This document shows positions 29,686-38,999 of a DNA stretch of 64,000 nucleotides, one piece after another. The notes beneath the pieces are model-generated. The model saw only the letters and a list, made by a program, of their open reading frames with translations, was not told the origin of the DNA and ran no database searches. A program made the position numbers and the translations under genes. Origin of the DNA: Barthelona sp. PAP020 (taxonomy: Eukaryota > Metamonada: BaSk clade); NCBI GenBank assembly GCA_040182905.1, contig JARQWU010000028.1, positions 1 through 64,000 of the forward strand, written 5' to 3'. The stretch's first letter is position 1; every line of letters starts with the position of its first letter.

Positions 29686-32600
29686 ATGTCAGCTGATTCA
29701 ACTAATGAATTAATAGAAAAAACCATTCGTGATATTGTTCCCATAAAAATGAGGGAGTATGAAGAGAAGGAAAAACAAACAATCAAAGGTATACCAGGTG
29801 GTCGTATGTTTAACAGTGGATACTCACTTGATGGTAGATATTTGGTGATTGGAAGTGAGAGAGAAAATAGTAACCTAAAGGTTCATGTGATAAACATGGA
29901 AGAGTCCAAACTTGAGACAACTAAAATAAATGAGATAAAGAATTCTGGTTACGTCAGTGGTATTAGCTTTTCACAAGATGGACAAATGTTAGCCTTGGGT
30001 TCTGAAGATAAGTCCATAGTTATATACAGTCTTCAAGATTTTAAAAAGTTATTCACATTTAACAATGATTATCCTGTGTATGGAATTTCATTTTCTCCCT
30101 GCTTTAATTATATATATTCCGGTGACAGGAATGGAAGTGTAAAAAAATGGGATATAAGGAATGGTAGTGTTGTTTTGCAGCAGAAAGTTCATACTAGTTG
30201 GATTTGGAGAATTAAAGCTTCATCAGATGGTAGCTTTCTTTCAACTACCAGCAATGACAATACTGCTAAATTGATTAATGCTGAAGATTTCTCTGTGGTA
30301 CGAAATTTGGAACATGGTGGCTGTGTCAGAACAATTGATTTTCACCGAACCAAAAAAATTATTGCATCAGGGGATGGATTAAAACAAGCCAAAATTTGGA
30401 ACATGGACAATGGGTCACTCATTCATACTCTTGAAATGGGTGGTGAAGTATTTTGCTTAAAGTTTTTAACCGCTTCTATGTTATTTATCATGTCTGGTGA
30501 TGGTTATATCACCTCATACAATGTTGACACATTTGAGGAAATTCAAAAAGTTAAATGTAGTTGTCCTAGTAACCATTTTTCCTTTGCTATATCTCCTGAT
30601 ATGAAACAATTAGCGTGTGGAAAATGCTCAAACGCAGTGAAACTCTTTGAAATTTTTTTTGATGAGTCAAATCTTGTTGAATCACTCAAACCATACACAA
30701 CAGAACTTGTTAAACTTTCAGAGGCAAAAGGAAATGTTTTGAATCACTTGATTGAAAAATATGATTTGTCACCAACAGATTCTTTCTTTATTGACCTTTT
30801 ATCATCAGGAATTTGTCTTTCAGAAGAAGAAGCACAAGAATTTATTGAAGTTGACTTTGATATTATGGTTAAAAATGTAAACAGCGGTGGAAATATGCTT
30901 GAATTCATCTCCTTACAACGTTTCTTTGAATATTATAGATTACAGCCTCAAGAAGCTGAATTATTAGTCTCCAAACATTTAAAGCTATTAATGAAAAGAC
31001 AGTCAACAAATGACATGCTACTTCTAACCAAAATGTATCCTAAACATGTTGAGTCCTTGCTTGAAACACATGAAGGGAAACCTTTTATTAATAAACTAGT
31101 TGTTAATTCCAAAAACACTCAAAACGTGATATCATCTATAATGGAGAGTTCAAATAGAATGGAAGTTTGGGATGTAATTTTGCTTTTGATAAACTATGGT
31201 CTTTGGATTAGTTCTACTGAGTACAATTTAATTAAAGATATGTTGGAAGAAGGAACATGTTTCACTAACTTCAAAAATGGTGGAAATATCAGGCAAATTC
31301 AATTTCCTCACTTTCATTCAGCTTTTGATTTTGAAGGTTTTTCTTTTTCCAAGCTGATAAATTTGTCACCAATTGACCATTCTGAGGAGCTCAAAAATTT
31401 ATTCAACTTTTTTGCCAACCGTGGCTATTTAGCACCTAAAAACAGTGGAAAAGGATTGAGCGCATTTTTGGAAGCCTATCCAACTCTTACAGAGCCCTTA
31501 TTTGAAAAGATTGTTCCACACCTGTCCGAAATAGCTCGAATTACCTTCCTCGAACTTTTGCCTAAAAACATTATTTTTGAATATCCTGCTATTGTTAAAC
31601 CGTTTTCTCAAAAAATTGAAATGATTTGTGATTTAAACGAGGTTATTAAACAACAGAACTTTCTAATTGGTAACCTCTCAACACAACTTGACCGAGTGAC
31701 ATCCTTTGTGGCTTCATTTGCTGAAAAAGATAACACAGTGCAAAAATTAAAAACCCAACTTGAGATAACCCTTTCCTGGGCCAAAAAATTGGTGAAGATA
31801 ACCATTGAAGAATCAGTTGAACCTTTAAAGAGCTTTAAGGCAGAACAACTTTCTAACATGCTCGCAATGGCCATTCATTCATATGAAAAGTTCTACAAAT
31901 CAGAATCAAAAACGCTTTTGGACTCTTCTATCAATGAAGAAATTAAAGAACTGACCAAAAAAACCAAAAATAGCATTGATTTGATCCGAGACACACTTAT
32001 TCCCCGAATCAACAAAGTTCTTGAAATAAATCCTCTTGAGTTCATTGGATTACCAAAAGATTTTGTATCTTTCAAAGAAGAACTTCATAACTACATAGAA
32101 TTGACCCTTGAATCATCACCCGTTGCTCAGTTATTTAGATTGGGCATCGATGCATTGGAAGAGAAAATTTTAACCAAGATTGAACCATACTATGATAGCT
32201 ACATGTGTCTTTATTGCAAAAATACGTTTCCTTACTCCCACTTTGTCAAAGAATTGAAGGAGCACCTGCATAGAATTGAAAGGTTTTCTGATGCAATATT
32301 TGAAGCACAAATCCTTCAGCCACTCATTCAAGAGAAACAAGAAAAATTGATGGATGCATATAGCGATTTACAAAGAACAAAAAATATTGATAAGAAGAAT
32401 GGCACAGAGAAAAAGCTAATTAAAGCATATAATATGGCTCAAAATGAACTTGAATATGTCTATGAGGAGGTGTTAATTATAAGAGATTTTATTCCAGACC
32501 ACCTAGGACAAGCACTAATGAACTGCATTCAAGATCCTGAACTTATTGCTGTTTTATGTCAAATTTTTGGAATGAGAGAGATACCAAGCAAGCTAGTAAA

Positions 32601-34188
32601 CGTTATTTCAGCTGAATTGTATTATCCTAAAATTGTTTCAAAGTTGAACCAGCAAGAAAATATTTTTTGCCACAAAAAATCGCTCAACAGTAAGTTTATC
32701 AAGTTGTACGATCTTTCGTTTTTGGAAAATGAATATGTTCGGGAAGTGAATGACGATGACGACAATCAACAAGATATTGATGATACAGATTATGCAAAAA
32801 GAAGAGAAATTATTGAATTTCAAATGAAAGCTATTCATCGAGAACTCAAAGTTTTAATAAAAAATAGGTCTAAGAACATTGTGTCTCTAAATCGCATTGT
32901 TTTTGTTGTTGAAAAAGGCTCAAAAGTTGTAGCGCTTGCACTTGAGCTTGAAAAGGCTCCTATGGATCTAGAGCAGTATCTTTCCAGCTACAATCCTGAT
33001 AGAGCAATTTTACTTTGGATATTTGAACAATTATGTGCTGGGCTTCTCCAATTACACAGTCGTGGTATTGTTTGGAGGGATGCTAAGCCACAGAATGTGT
33101 TAGTATGGATTGATGACGAAGGTCAAGTGACAAGAGTAGCTCTGTGTGATTTTGGGACAGCATATCAAACTGAAGGTACAATATCTAATAGAACTACGGT
33201 TCAAGGCTCTCCTCTTTACATGGATCTAGCCGCAATAAGAAGCAGAAATGTTTATCCATCAATGGACATATTCTCCTTTGGAATGATTCTTGTTCGCATG
33301 TTTTTTTCTAATATTTTGGAAGAAGACATCTTTAAAATTCAAAACCACTTTGAAAATGCAGGGGATACAGATGAGTTATATGAAATCATACTCCAATGCA
33401 TCACCTTTAACATCGAGCAACGTATCACTTTGAATCAATTACAACGAAAGATCTACGATTTGTACAAATCAACCACTCAGGAAAGATGTTCAAGTTATAT
33501 TAGGGGTGTTCTTGAAAGCTTCATCTTTAATTTAGATCTTGGTGAACCATTGATTATTGAGCAAAGTTTAAATGAGGAATTCAGTTCCTTCTTTCAACGT
33601 TGCTTTACCATTGATAATGTGCCAAATAACATTAAGTTCAAAATTAGAGGTCTTTCTGAACCAGTAACTCTCCTTTCTTTCATTGATTGGCTCATTGATA
33701 ATCCTACTAGTTTCAACTTTGTTGGTGAAGCAACTGAAGGCTCGTTCAAACTTGACGATGACTTGGAAGAATCAACCCTACGTTCACTGAGTCATTTCAT
33801 TCTCCATTGCCTCATACATCGGGTCCAAATACCAATCAGCCTTCTTGGACCGACCCCATTTGGTCTCATTTCAACCAACTCTTTGACCATGTTTGATGGT
33901 ATTGATCGTGATTTATGTCTCAAGATATTCCCATCATTGAAACCCTTTGTATACCAATTTTACTCAAACGACCTTGCTAACTTTAACTTTAAAGTACTTG
34001 GTCTTGAACCTAAATCCGTCAATCGAGACAACTTTGATGAGTTCATTAATCTTTCTATCAGCAATTATGTGTCGAAGTATCAATCCGCGGCTAAAACAAT
34101 GAGAGACGCGTTTTTGGAGTTCTCTTTGTTAGCCAAGGATTTGGCAATATGTACTTTTGAGGATTTGATCGGCTTATGTGTTGTGTAA
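29686..34188 (+). CDS. WD40 / helical / protein kinase / HECT-N-lobe-like fusion protein
   Basis: This is a 1500-residue multidomain protein. Residues about 35-330 form a WD40 propeller paralogous to the stand-alone protein at 12705. Residues 330-980 are helical, with a coiled coil near 645-690 and a CxxC...H element near 839 (YMCLYCKNTFPYSHF). Residues about 990-1260 form a protein kinase C-lobe with a weak N-lobe: VWRDAKPQN (Asp1132, Asn1137) replaces HRDxxxxN and CDFGTAY (Asp1155) is intact, but no glycine loop is recognisable and the APE motif is replaced by MDLAA. Residues about 1285-1500 resemble the N-lobe of HECT ubiquitin ligases: GLISTNSLTMF, the IFPSLKPFVYQFYSNDL element, and VNRDNFDEFINL (family VTxxNxxEYVxL). 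The protein ends where the catalytic C-lobe with its cysteine would begin. Ubiquitin-related regulation is inference. Confidence 0.7.
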   Translation: MSADSTNELIEKTIRDIVPIKMREYEEKEKQTIKGIPGGRMFNSGYSLDGRYLVIGSERENSNLKVHVINMEESKLETTKINEIKNSGYVSGISFSQDGQMLALGSEDKSIVIYSLQDFKKLFTFNNDYPVYGISFSPCFNYIYSGDRNGSVKKWDIRNGSVVLQQKVHTSWIWRIKASSDGSFLSTTSNDNTAKLINAEDFSVVRNLEHGGCVRTIDFHRTKKIIASGDGLKQAKIWNMDNGSLIHTLEMGGEVFCLKFLTASMLFIMSGDGYITSYNVDTFEEIQKVKCSCPSNHFSFAISPDMKQLACGKCSNAVKLFEIFFDESNLVESLKPYTTELVKLSEAKGNVLNHLIEKYDLSPTDSFFIDLLSSGICLSEEEAQEFIEVDFDIMVKNVNSGGNMLEFISLQRFFEYYRLQPQEAELLVSKHLKLLMKRQSTNDMLLLTKMYPKHVESLLETHEGKPFINKLVVNSKNTQNVISSIMESSNRMEVWDVILLLINYGLWISSTEYNLIKDMLEEGTCFTNFKNGGNIRQIQFPHFHSAFDFEGFSFSKLINLSPIDHSEELKNLFNFFANRGYLAPKNSGKGLSAFLEAYPTLTEPLFEKIVPHLSEIARITFLELLPKNIIFEYPAIVKPFSQKIEMICDLNEVIKQQNFLIGNLSTQLDRVTSFVASFAEKDNTVQKLKTQLEITLSWAKKLVKITIEESVEPLKSFKAEQLSNMLAMAIHSYEKFYKSESKTLLDSSINEEIKELTKKTKNSIDLIRDTLIPRINKVLEINPLEFIGLPKDFVSFKEELHNYIELTLESSPVAQLFRLGIDALEEKILTKIEPYYDSYMCLYCKNTFPYSHFVKELKEHLHRIERFSDAIFEAQILQPLIQEKQEKLMDAYSDLQRTKNIDKKNGTEKKLIKAYNMAQNELEYVYEEVLIIRDFIPDHLGQALMNCIQDPELIAVLCQIFGMREIPSKLVNVISAELYYPKIVSKLNQQENIFCHKKSLNSKFIKLYDLSFLENEYVREVNDDDDNQQDIDDTDYAKRREIIEFQMKAIHRELKVLIKNRSKNIVSLNRIVFVVEKGSKVVALALELEKAPMDLEQYLSSYNPDRAILLWIFEQLCAGLLQLHSRGIVWRDAKPQNVLVWIDDEGQVTRVALCDFGTAYQTEGTISNRTTVQGSPLYMDLAAIRSRNVYPSMDIFSFGMILVRMFFSNILEEDIFKIQNHFENAGDTDELYEIILQCITFNIEQRITLNQLQRKIYDLYKSTTQERCSSYIRGVLESFIFNLDLGEPLIIEQSLNEEFSSFFQRCFTIDNVPNNIKFKIRGLSEPVTLLSFIDWLIDNPTSFNFVGEATEGSFKLDDDLEESTLRSLSHFILHCLIHRVQIPISLLGPTPFGLISTNSLTMFDGIDRDLCLKIFPSLKPFVYQFYSNDLANFNFKVLGLEPKSVNRDNFDEFINLSISNYVSKYQSAAKTMRDAFLEFSLLAKDLAICTFEDLIGLCVV

Positions 34189-34212
34189 ATGTATTTTTGT
34201 TTGAGTTTTTAA

Positions 34213-34407
34213 ATGGAAAAGAAGACTCAAGAAAAAACTAACGGTTCTGCTAATACTCCTTCAATGGGTAAAGATAATATTGTTGAAGAAATTGAAGAAC
34301 CTGTTGAAGAGTTACAAACAGGCAAAGTTGAAGGACAGCTACACAAAATTTACCTTTTTTCTTTCACCATTTCCTTTTCCTACAGAATCAGTCAGACAAC
34401 TCTATAA
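34213..34407 (+). CDS. Short ORF, possibly a 3'-truncated gene
   Basis: A 64-residue frame starts 24 bp after the previous stop. The first 44 residues are hydrophilic and acidic (VEEIEEPVEELQTGKVEG) with codon use like real genes. The rest is hydrophobic and T-rich, unlike the beginning, so the native 3' part may have been replaced by the adjacent decayed element. In another frame, 34340-34420 reads FPTESVRQLYN, compatible with coding remnants. No function can be proposed. Confidence 0.35.
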   Translation: MEKKTQEKTNGSANTPSMGKDNIVEEIEEPVEELQTGKVEGQLHKIYLFSFTISFSYRISQTTL

Positions 34408-34778
34408 TCAAAAAGAAGTGAAAAAAAAAGAAAATATCTGCCATTTTCATACACCATTTACCAAAATTCAAAAGCGCAAAATAGTTCACTATTATTCCAC
34501 TATGTTAAAGAGTTAAAGCAATTCAGCCAATATTAAACAGCCTGTTTACTTATTCTTTATCAAAAAAAATAAAATGAGGGCTGTTCACAAGCCTATTATT
34601 TTTGGCGAATCGAAATTTTCGGATTCTTCCTTTTTCCCTCGAGGTACGGAACTTTTCCTTAACCTACCCTCAAATTTTTTTGTAAAATCAGTACTGCAAT
34701 ATTTTCACAAATCACACAGGACACTTAGATCCGCTGAATAATCTATGAAATGAAAGGGTCACGACTCAGAACTCCTAA

Positions 34779-35032
34779 AAGGAACACATAACCCCTGGTA
34801 TTAGCAATAGATGTTCAGCAATTGCTCATAAAATATCTTTACTTTTCCCAACACACAATGTTTGCTCACTTGACTGTAAAAATGCCTTCAATTCAATCAA
34901 CATAGCTAAGTGTATCACAAATGATCCTGTTTTTCACCAATACTCTAAGTATTTCAAATTTCTCTACAATGGTGGAATCTCAGCCCAGTATGATAACTTA
35001 TCATAGAACATGACAAGTGGCGTTGCTCAAGG
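34779..35032 (+). pseudogene. Decayed reverse-transcriptase fragment of a non-LTR-type retroelement
   Basis: An open frame from 34779 reads LDCKNAFNSI at 34869-34898, the classic RT metal-binding block (family LDxKNAFNxV), preceded by the ISNRCSAIAHKI segment and followed by FKFLYNGG. After one TAG at 35004 the same frame continues NMTSGVAQG at 35007-35033, the next conserved RT motif (family SGVxQGDPL). The homology then stops abruptly at about 35032 and is replaced by antisense ankyrin sequence. Only the A-B segment of the palm domain is left, so it is inactive. Similar RT sequence upstream, to about 34600, is too eroded to define. Confidence 0.65.
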
Positions 35033-38000
35033 TAGAGCGACCATCTTCATCACATTGATTGGCATCAACCCTATGATCCAACAGCATTTTGGCAATATCA
35101 AGATGACCTTTTTGACGACTAATATACAATGGAGAGCGACCAAATTTATCACATTGATTAGCATCAACCCCATAATCCTCTAAGAGCATTTTGGCAACAT
35201 CAAGATGACGATTTTGACAACTAATATACAACGGAGAGCGACCATATTTATTACATTGATTAACATCAGCCCCATAATCCTCTAAGAGCATTTTGGCAAC
35301 ATCAAGATGACCGTTTTGACAACTAATGAACAATGGAGAAGCGCCATTATTCTTACACAAATTAACATCAGTACCATGATCTAAGAGCATTTTAACAAAA
35401 TCAAGATGACCTTTTTCACAACTGACATGCAATGGAGAGTAACCATGGTTATCACATTGATTAGCATCAACCCCATAATCCTCTAAGAGCATTTTGGCAA
35501 CATCAAGATGACGATTTTGACAACTAATATACAACGGAGAAGCGCCATTATTGCACAAATTAACATCAGCACCATGATCTAAGAGCATTTTAACAAAATC
35601 AAGATGACCTTTTTCACAACTGACATGCAATGGAGAGTGACCATCTTTATCACATTGATTAGCATCAACCCTATAATCCTCTAAGAGCATTTTGGCAACA
35701 TCAAGATGATCGTTTTGACAACTAACCAACAATGGAGACCAACCATCTTCAGCACATTGATTGGCATCAACCCCATGATCCTCCAAGAGCATTTTGGCAA
35801 CATCAAGACGACCTTGAAGACAACTAATATACAATGGAGAACGACCATCTTTAGTACATTGATTGGCATCAACCCCATGATCTTCCAAGAGCATTTTGGC
35901 AACATCAAGACGACCTTCTTGACAACTAACATACAATGGAGAGCGACCATCTTTAGCACATTGATTGGCATCAACCCCATGATCCAAGAGCATTTTGGCA
36001 ACATCAACATGACCTTCTTGACAACTAACATACAATGGAGAGCGACCATATTTATCACGTTGATTGGCATCAACCCCATGATCCAAGAGCATTTTAGCAA
36101 CATCAAGATGACCGATTTGACAACTAATGAACAATGGAGAAGCATCATAATATCTTTCACATTGATTGGCATCACTCCCATAATCCTCTAAGAGCATTTT
36201 AACAACATCAAGATGACCCTTTTGACAACTAATATACAACGGAGAGCGACCATGGTTATCACATTGATTAGCATCAACCCCATAATCCTCCAAGAGCATT
36301 TTGGCAACACCAAGATGACCATTTTGACAACTAATATACAACGGAGAAGTCCCATTACTCTCACACAAATTAACATCAGCACCATGATCTAAGAGCATTT
36401 TAACAACATCAATATGACCTTTTTCACAACTAACATGCAATGGAGAAGCACCACCATATTTATTACATTGATTAACATCAACCCCATAATCCTCTAAGAG
36501 CATTTTGGCAACATCAAGATGACCTTTTTCACAACTAACATGCAATGGAGAGCGACCATCTTTATCACATCGATTAGCATCAGCTCCATGATCCAAGAGC
36601 ATTTTGGCAAAATGAAGATGACCTTCTTGACAACTAATATACAATGGAGAGCGATCATATTTATCACGTTGATTGGCATCAACTCTATGATCTTCTAAGA
36701 GCATTTTGGCAACATCAAGATGACCGTTTTGACAACTAACATACAATGGAGACCAACCATATTTATCACATTGATTGGCATCAACTCTATGATCTTCTAA
36801 GAGCATTTTGGCAACATCAAGATGACCGTTTTGACAACTAACATACAATGGAGACCAACCATATTTGTCACATTGATTGGCATCAACTCTATGATCCTCT
36901 AAGAGCATCATTACAATATCAAAATAACCCTTAAAACAACTGATATACAACGGTGAAACCCCATTGATCTTGCATTTGTTGACATCAGCTCCTTTGTCTA
37001 AAAGCATTCTAACCACATCCCTATGCCCATTTTCACAGGCAGTAAACAATGAAGAAGCCCCAGTATTCTTACAAAAATTGATGTCAACCTCAAAATCAAA
37101 CAAAGTTTCAACAATATCACTGTGCCCACAAGAAGAAGCCTCCCAAAGAACGGTTTCACCCTCATTTCCAGCCTTTATCCATTGTTTAACAATTTCCAAT
37201 TTTCCATCACGCACACTATGATATATCGTATCTGTGTTGCAATATTCTGAAAAATTATCTGGAATAAAAACCTCATAAAATCTATATTTCACATAAGAAT
37301 CACAAATAGCCGACTCAAGTTTTTTCTTTTCTTCCTCGCTATTTTCATCCAAATTATGTTTCTTAAAATAATCACAAACAAGGAGAAAAATACATTTTTT
37401 CAAGTCAGCAATCAACCCATCGAGATACTCAACTATTTCTGAAAACATTGGTCTATTTTCGGGATCACGATTAAAACACTGAGACATAAAATTATATCCA
37501 ATGGCCGATTCTAATTCTTCATGTTTAAAAGGCAAATCACCCTTATATAACTTTAGAGGAATTGTATGATCAGGAATTCCTTCAAAAGGCTTGAACATTG
37601 TCATCACTTCAAAGTAAGTTGTTGCAAATGCCCAGCAATCAATACCAGGATGAGCAAAAATATCATTGGCTATCAATTCAGGTGGCATGTAACAAGTGGT
37701 TCCAGCTTTAGACATCCTACTGTTTCTTTCAAAACAACGAACAAGACCAAAATCGCACAGAGCAGTTGTTCCATTCTCTCTGATCAAAACATTCTTTGGA
37801 TTGATATCTCGATGAATCACACCTTTGCTATGACAAAACTCAAGTGCAGAAGCCAGTTGGGACATACTGATCAATTTCTCAACAACAGTCATTTCATGCA
37901 TTCTTCTACTTAGTGTGTATGGGCAATACTCCATCACAAAACCCTTTTGAATTGTACCATCGACTTCCTTAGATGTCATACCATACACTTTACATATAAA

Positions 38001-38843
38001 TTGATGAAGAAATGTTGCAGCAATACATTCATCTTTAACTTTCTCTTGAGATGAATCATATATGAACTTAATAGCAACATCAGCATGTTGATAGATTCCC
38101 TTGCTAACTGTACCAAAACTACCTGATCCTAAGTTTGTTTGAATATCTAATAGTTCATAATCGATAATGGGCACGTCAAACGTAGAATTTGAACGCATAT
38201 TTTCAACTTCATTGACTTTAAGTTGTACCTCTTTCATCTTATTCTTTCGTTTTAAAGGATCCATTTTTGTTATTTCATTCATTTGTAGATTTTCCTTTGA
38301 TTGCAGAATTTTTTCCATCTTATCAGTGTGTTCTTTTATTGTGTCAGAAATGTCATCATATAGTGCTGAAATTGTGATTGGTTTTCTCTTTGAAACCTTG
38401 TTCAAATTCTCCCTTAAATCATCAAGATTGTTGTGCAAAGAAATTAAATTCTCCAATTCCTCACTTTTAACCGCATTTGTATAAAACAAATTGGAATGTA
38501 CTCGATTCTTAATTAACTTTCTAGCTTTCCTACATAATTCCAAAAAATGATCCATATATTCTTGAATGTTATCATTTCTCCAATTTTGTGTCAATATTTC
38601 TTCAAAACTGCCCAAAAACCAAAGCATTCTAAAATATAAAATAAAAGAATCTTCTCCCACTTTTCTTATATTAATAAATCCATTTCTAAGCTCTTTTGCA
38701 ATAGGTAAAATCGATAAATTATATTCAGAAAGAGACATAAAGATTAAATCAAAATCTACCACTTCAATGAACCTTTGAAAGTCTCCAAAATCGTCGAAAG
38801 TATTTAAAAGTGACTCTTGATAGTCTTTTAGAGCATTTGACAT
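35001..38843 (-). CDS. TKL-type protein kinase with long ankyrin array, 3' end truncated
   Basis: The 1280-residue protein has a helical N-terminus (to about 235), a kinase domain with GSGSFGTV, VAIK (Lys259), HRDINPKN (Asp346), CDFG (Asp364) and MPPE, all intact, then more than 20 ankyrin repeats of 33-34 residues (SPLYISCQNGHLDVAKMLL type). Repeat DNA units are about 99-102 bp, and adjacent units 36690-36791 and 36792-36893 differ at one base. The last repeat breaks off after DEDGRS, and the final residues and stop come from antisense reverse-transcriptase sequence. The original 3' end is therefore lost and the array may once have been longer. ATG 38843 was chosen over a non-ATG start at 38885. 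TKL/ankyrin kinases are a trichomonad-typical expansion. Confidence 0.85.
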   Translation of the reverse strand: MSNALKDYQESLLNTFDDFGDFQRFIEVVDFDLIFMSLSEYNLSILPIAKELRNGFINIRKVGEDSFILYFRMLWFLGSFEEILTQNWRNDNIQEYMDHFLELCRKARKLIKNRVHSNLFYTNAVKSEELENLISLHNNLDDLRENLNKVSKRKPITISALYDDISDTIKEHTDKMEKILQSKENLQMNEITKMDPLKRKNKMKEVQLKVNEVENMRSNSTFDVPIIDYELLDIQTNLGSGSFGTVSKGIYQHADVAIKFIYDSSQEKVKDECIAATFLHQFICKVYGMTSKEVDGTIQKGFVMEYCPYTLSRRMHEMTVVEKLISMSQLASALEFCHSKGVIHRDINPKNVLIRENGTTALCDFGLVRCFERNSRMSKAGTTCYMPPELIANDIFAHPGIDCWAFATTYFEVMTMFKPFEGIPDHTIPLKLYKGDLPFKHEELESAIGYNFMSQCFNRDPENRPMFSEIVEYLDGLIADLKKCIFLLVCDYFKKHNLDENSEEEKKKLESAICDSYVKYRFYEVFIPDNFSEYCNTDTIYHSVRDGKLEIVKQWIKAGNEGETVLWEASSCGHSDIVETLFDFEVDINFCKNTGASSLFTACENGHRDVVRMLLDKGADVNKCKINGVSPLYISCFKGYFDIVMMLLEDHRVDANQCDKYGWSPLYVSCQNGHLDVAKMLLEDHRVDANQCDKYGWSPLYVSCQNGHLDVAKMLLEDHRVDANQRDKYDRSPLYISCQEGHLHFAKMLLDHGADANRCDKDGRSPLHVSCEKGHLDVAKMLLEDYGVDVNQCNKYGGASPLHVSCEKGHIDVVKMLLDHGADVNLCESNGTSPLYISCQNGHLGVAKMLLEDYGVDANQCDNHGRSPLYISCQKGHLDVVKMLLEDYGSDANQCERYYDASPLFISCQIGHLDVAKMLLDHGVDANQRDKYGRSPLYVSCQEGHVDVAKMLLDHGVDANQCAKDGRSPLYVSCQEGRLDVAKMLLEDHGVDANQCTKDGRSPLYISCLQGRLDVAKMLLEDHGVDANQCAEDGWSPLLVSCQNDHLDVAKMLLEDYRVDANQCDKDGHSPLHVSCEKGHLDFVKMLLDHGADVNLCNNGASPLYISCQNRHLDVAKMLLEDYGVDANQCDNHGYSPLHVSCEKGHLDFVKMLLDHGTDVNLCKNNGASPLFISCQNGHLDVAKMLLEDYGADVNQCNKYGRSPLYISCQNRHLDVAKMLLEDYGVDANQCDKFGRSPLYISRQKGHLDIAKMLLDHRVDANQCDEDGRSTLSNATCHVL

Positions 38844-38999
38844 CAATAATGATGAAAAAAATTGATTTTCCTTTTGTTTATTCAATCAATTTTTTCATTT
38901 TCAAACCAACTAAACAACAAATTTTTTTCTCTTTTTATAATCATTTGACTTATTTTTTATTCAACCCAATAACATCCTGAAATAATAAATAAATAAAGG

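Noticed and set aside
35681-36191. Long open frames on both strands inside the ankyrin array (e.g. plus strand 35706-36191)
   Set aside because: They are periodic shadows of the 99-102-bp ankyrin units; the true frame is the minus-strand one with kinase and ankyrin motifs.
35040-37000. Regularly spaced direct repeats resembling a CRISPR-like array
   Set aside because: The repeats are about 99-102 bp, entirely coding and match ankyrin units; there are no spacers or cas genes and the host is eukaryotic.
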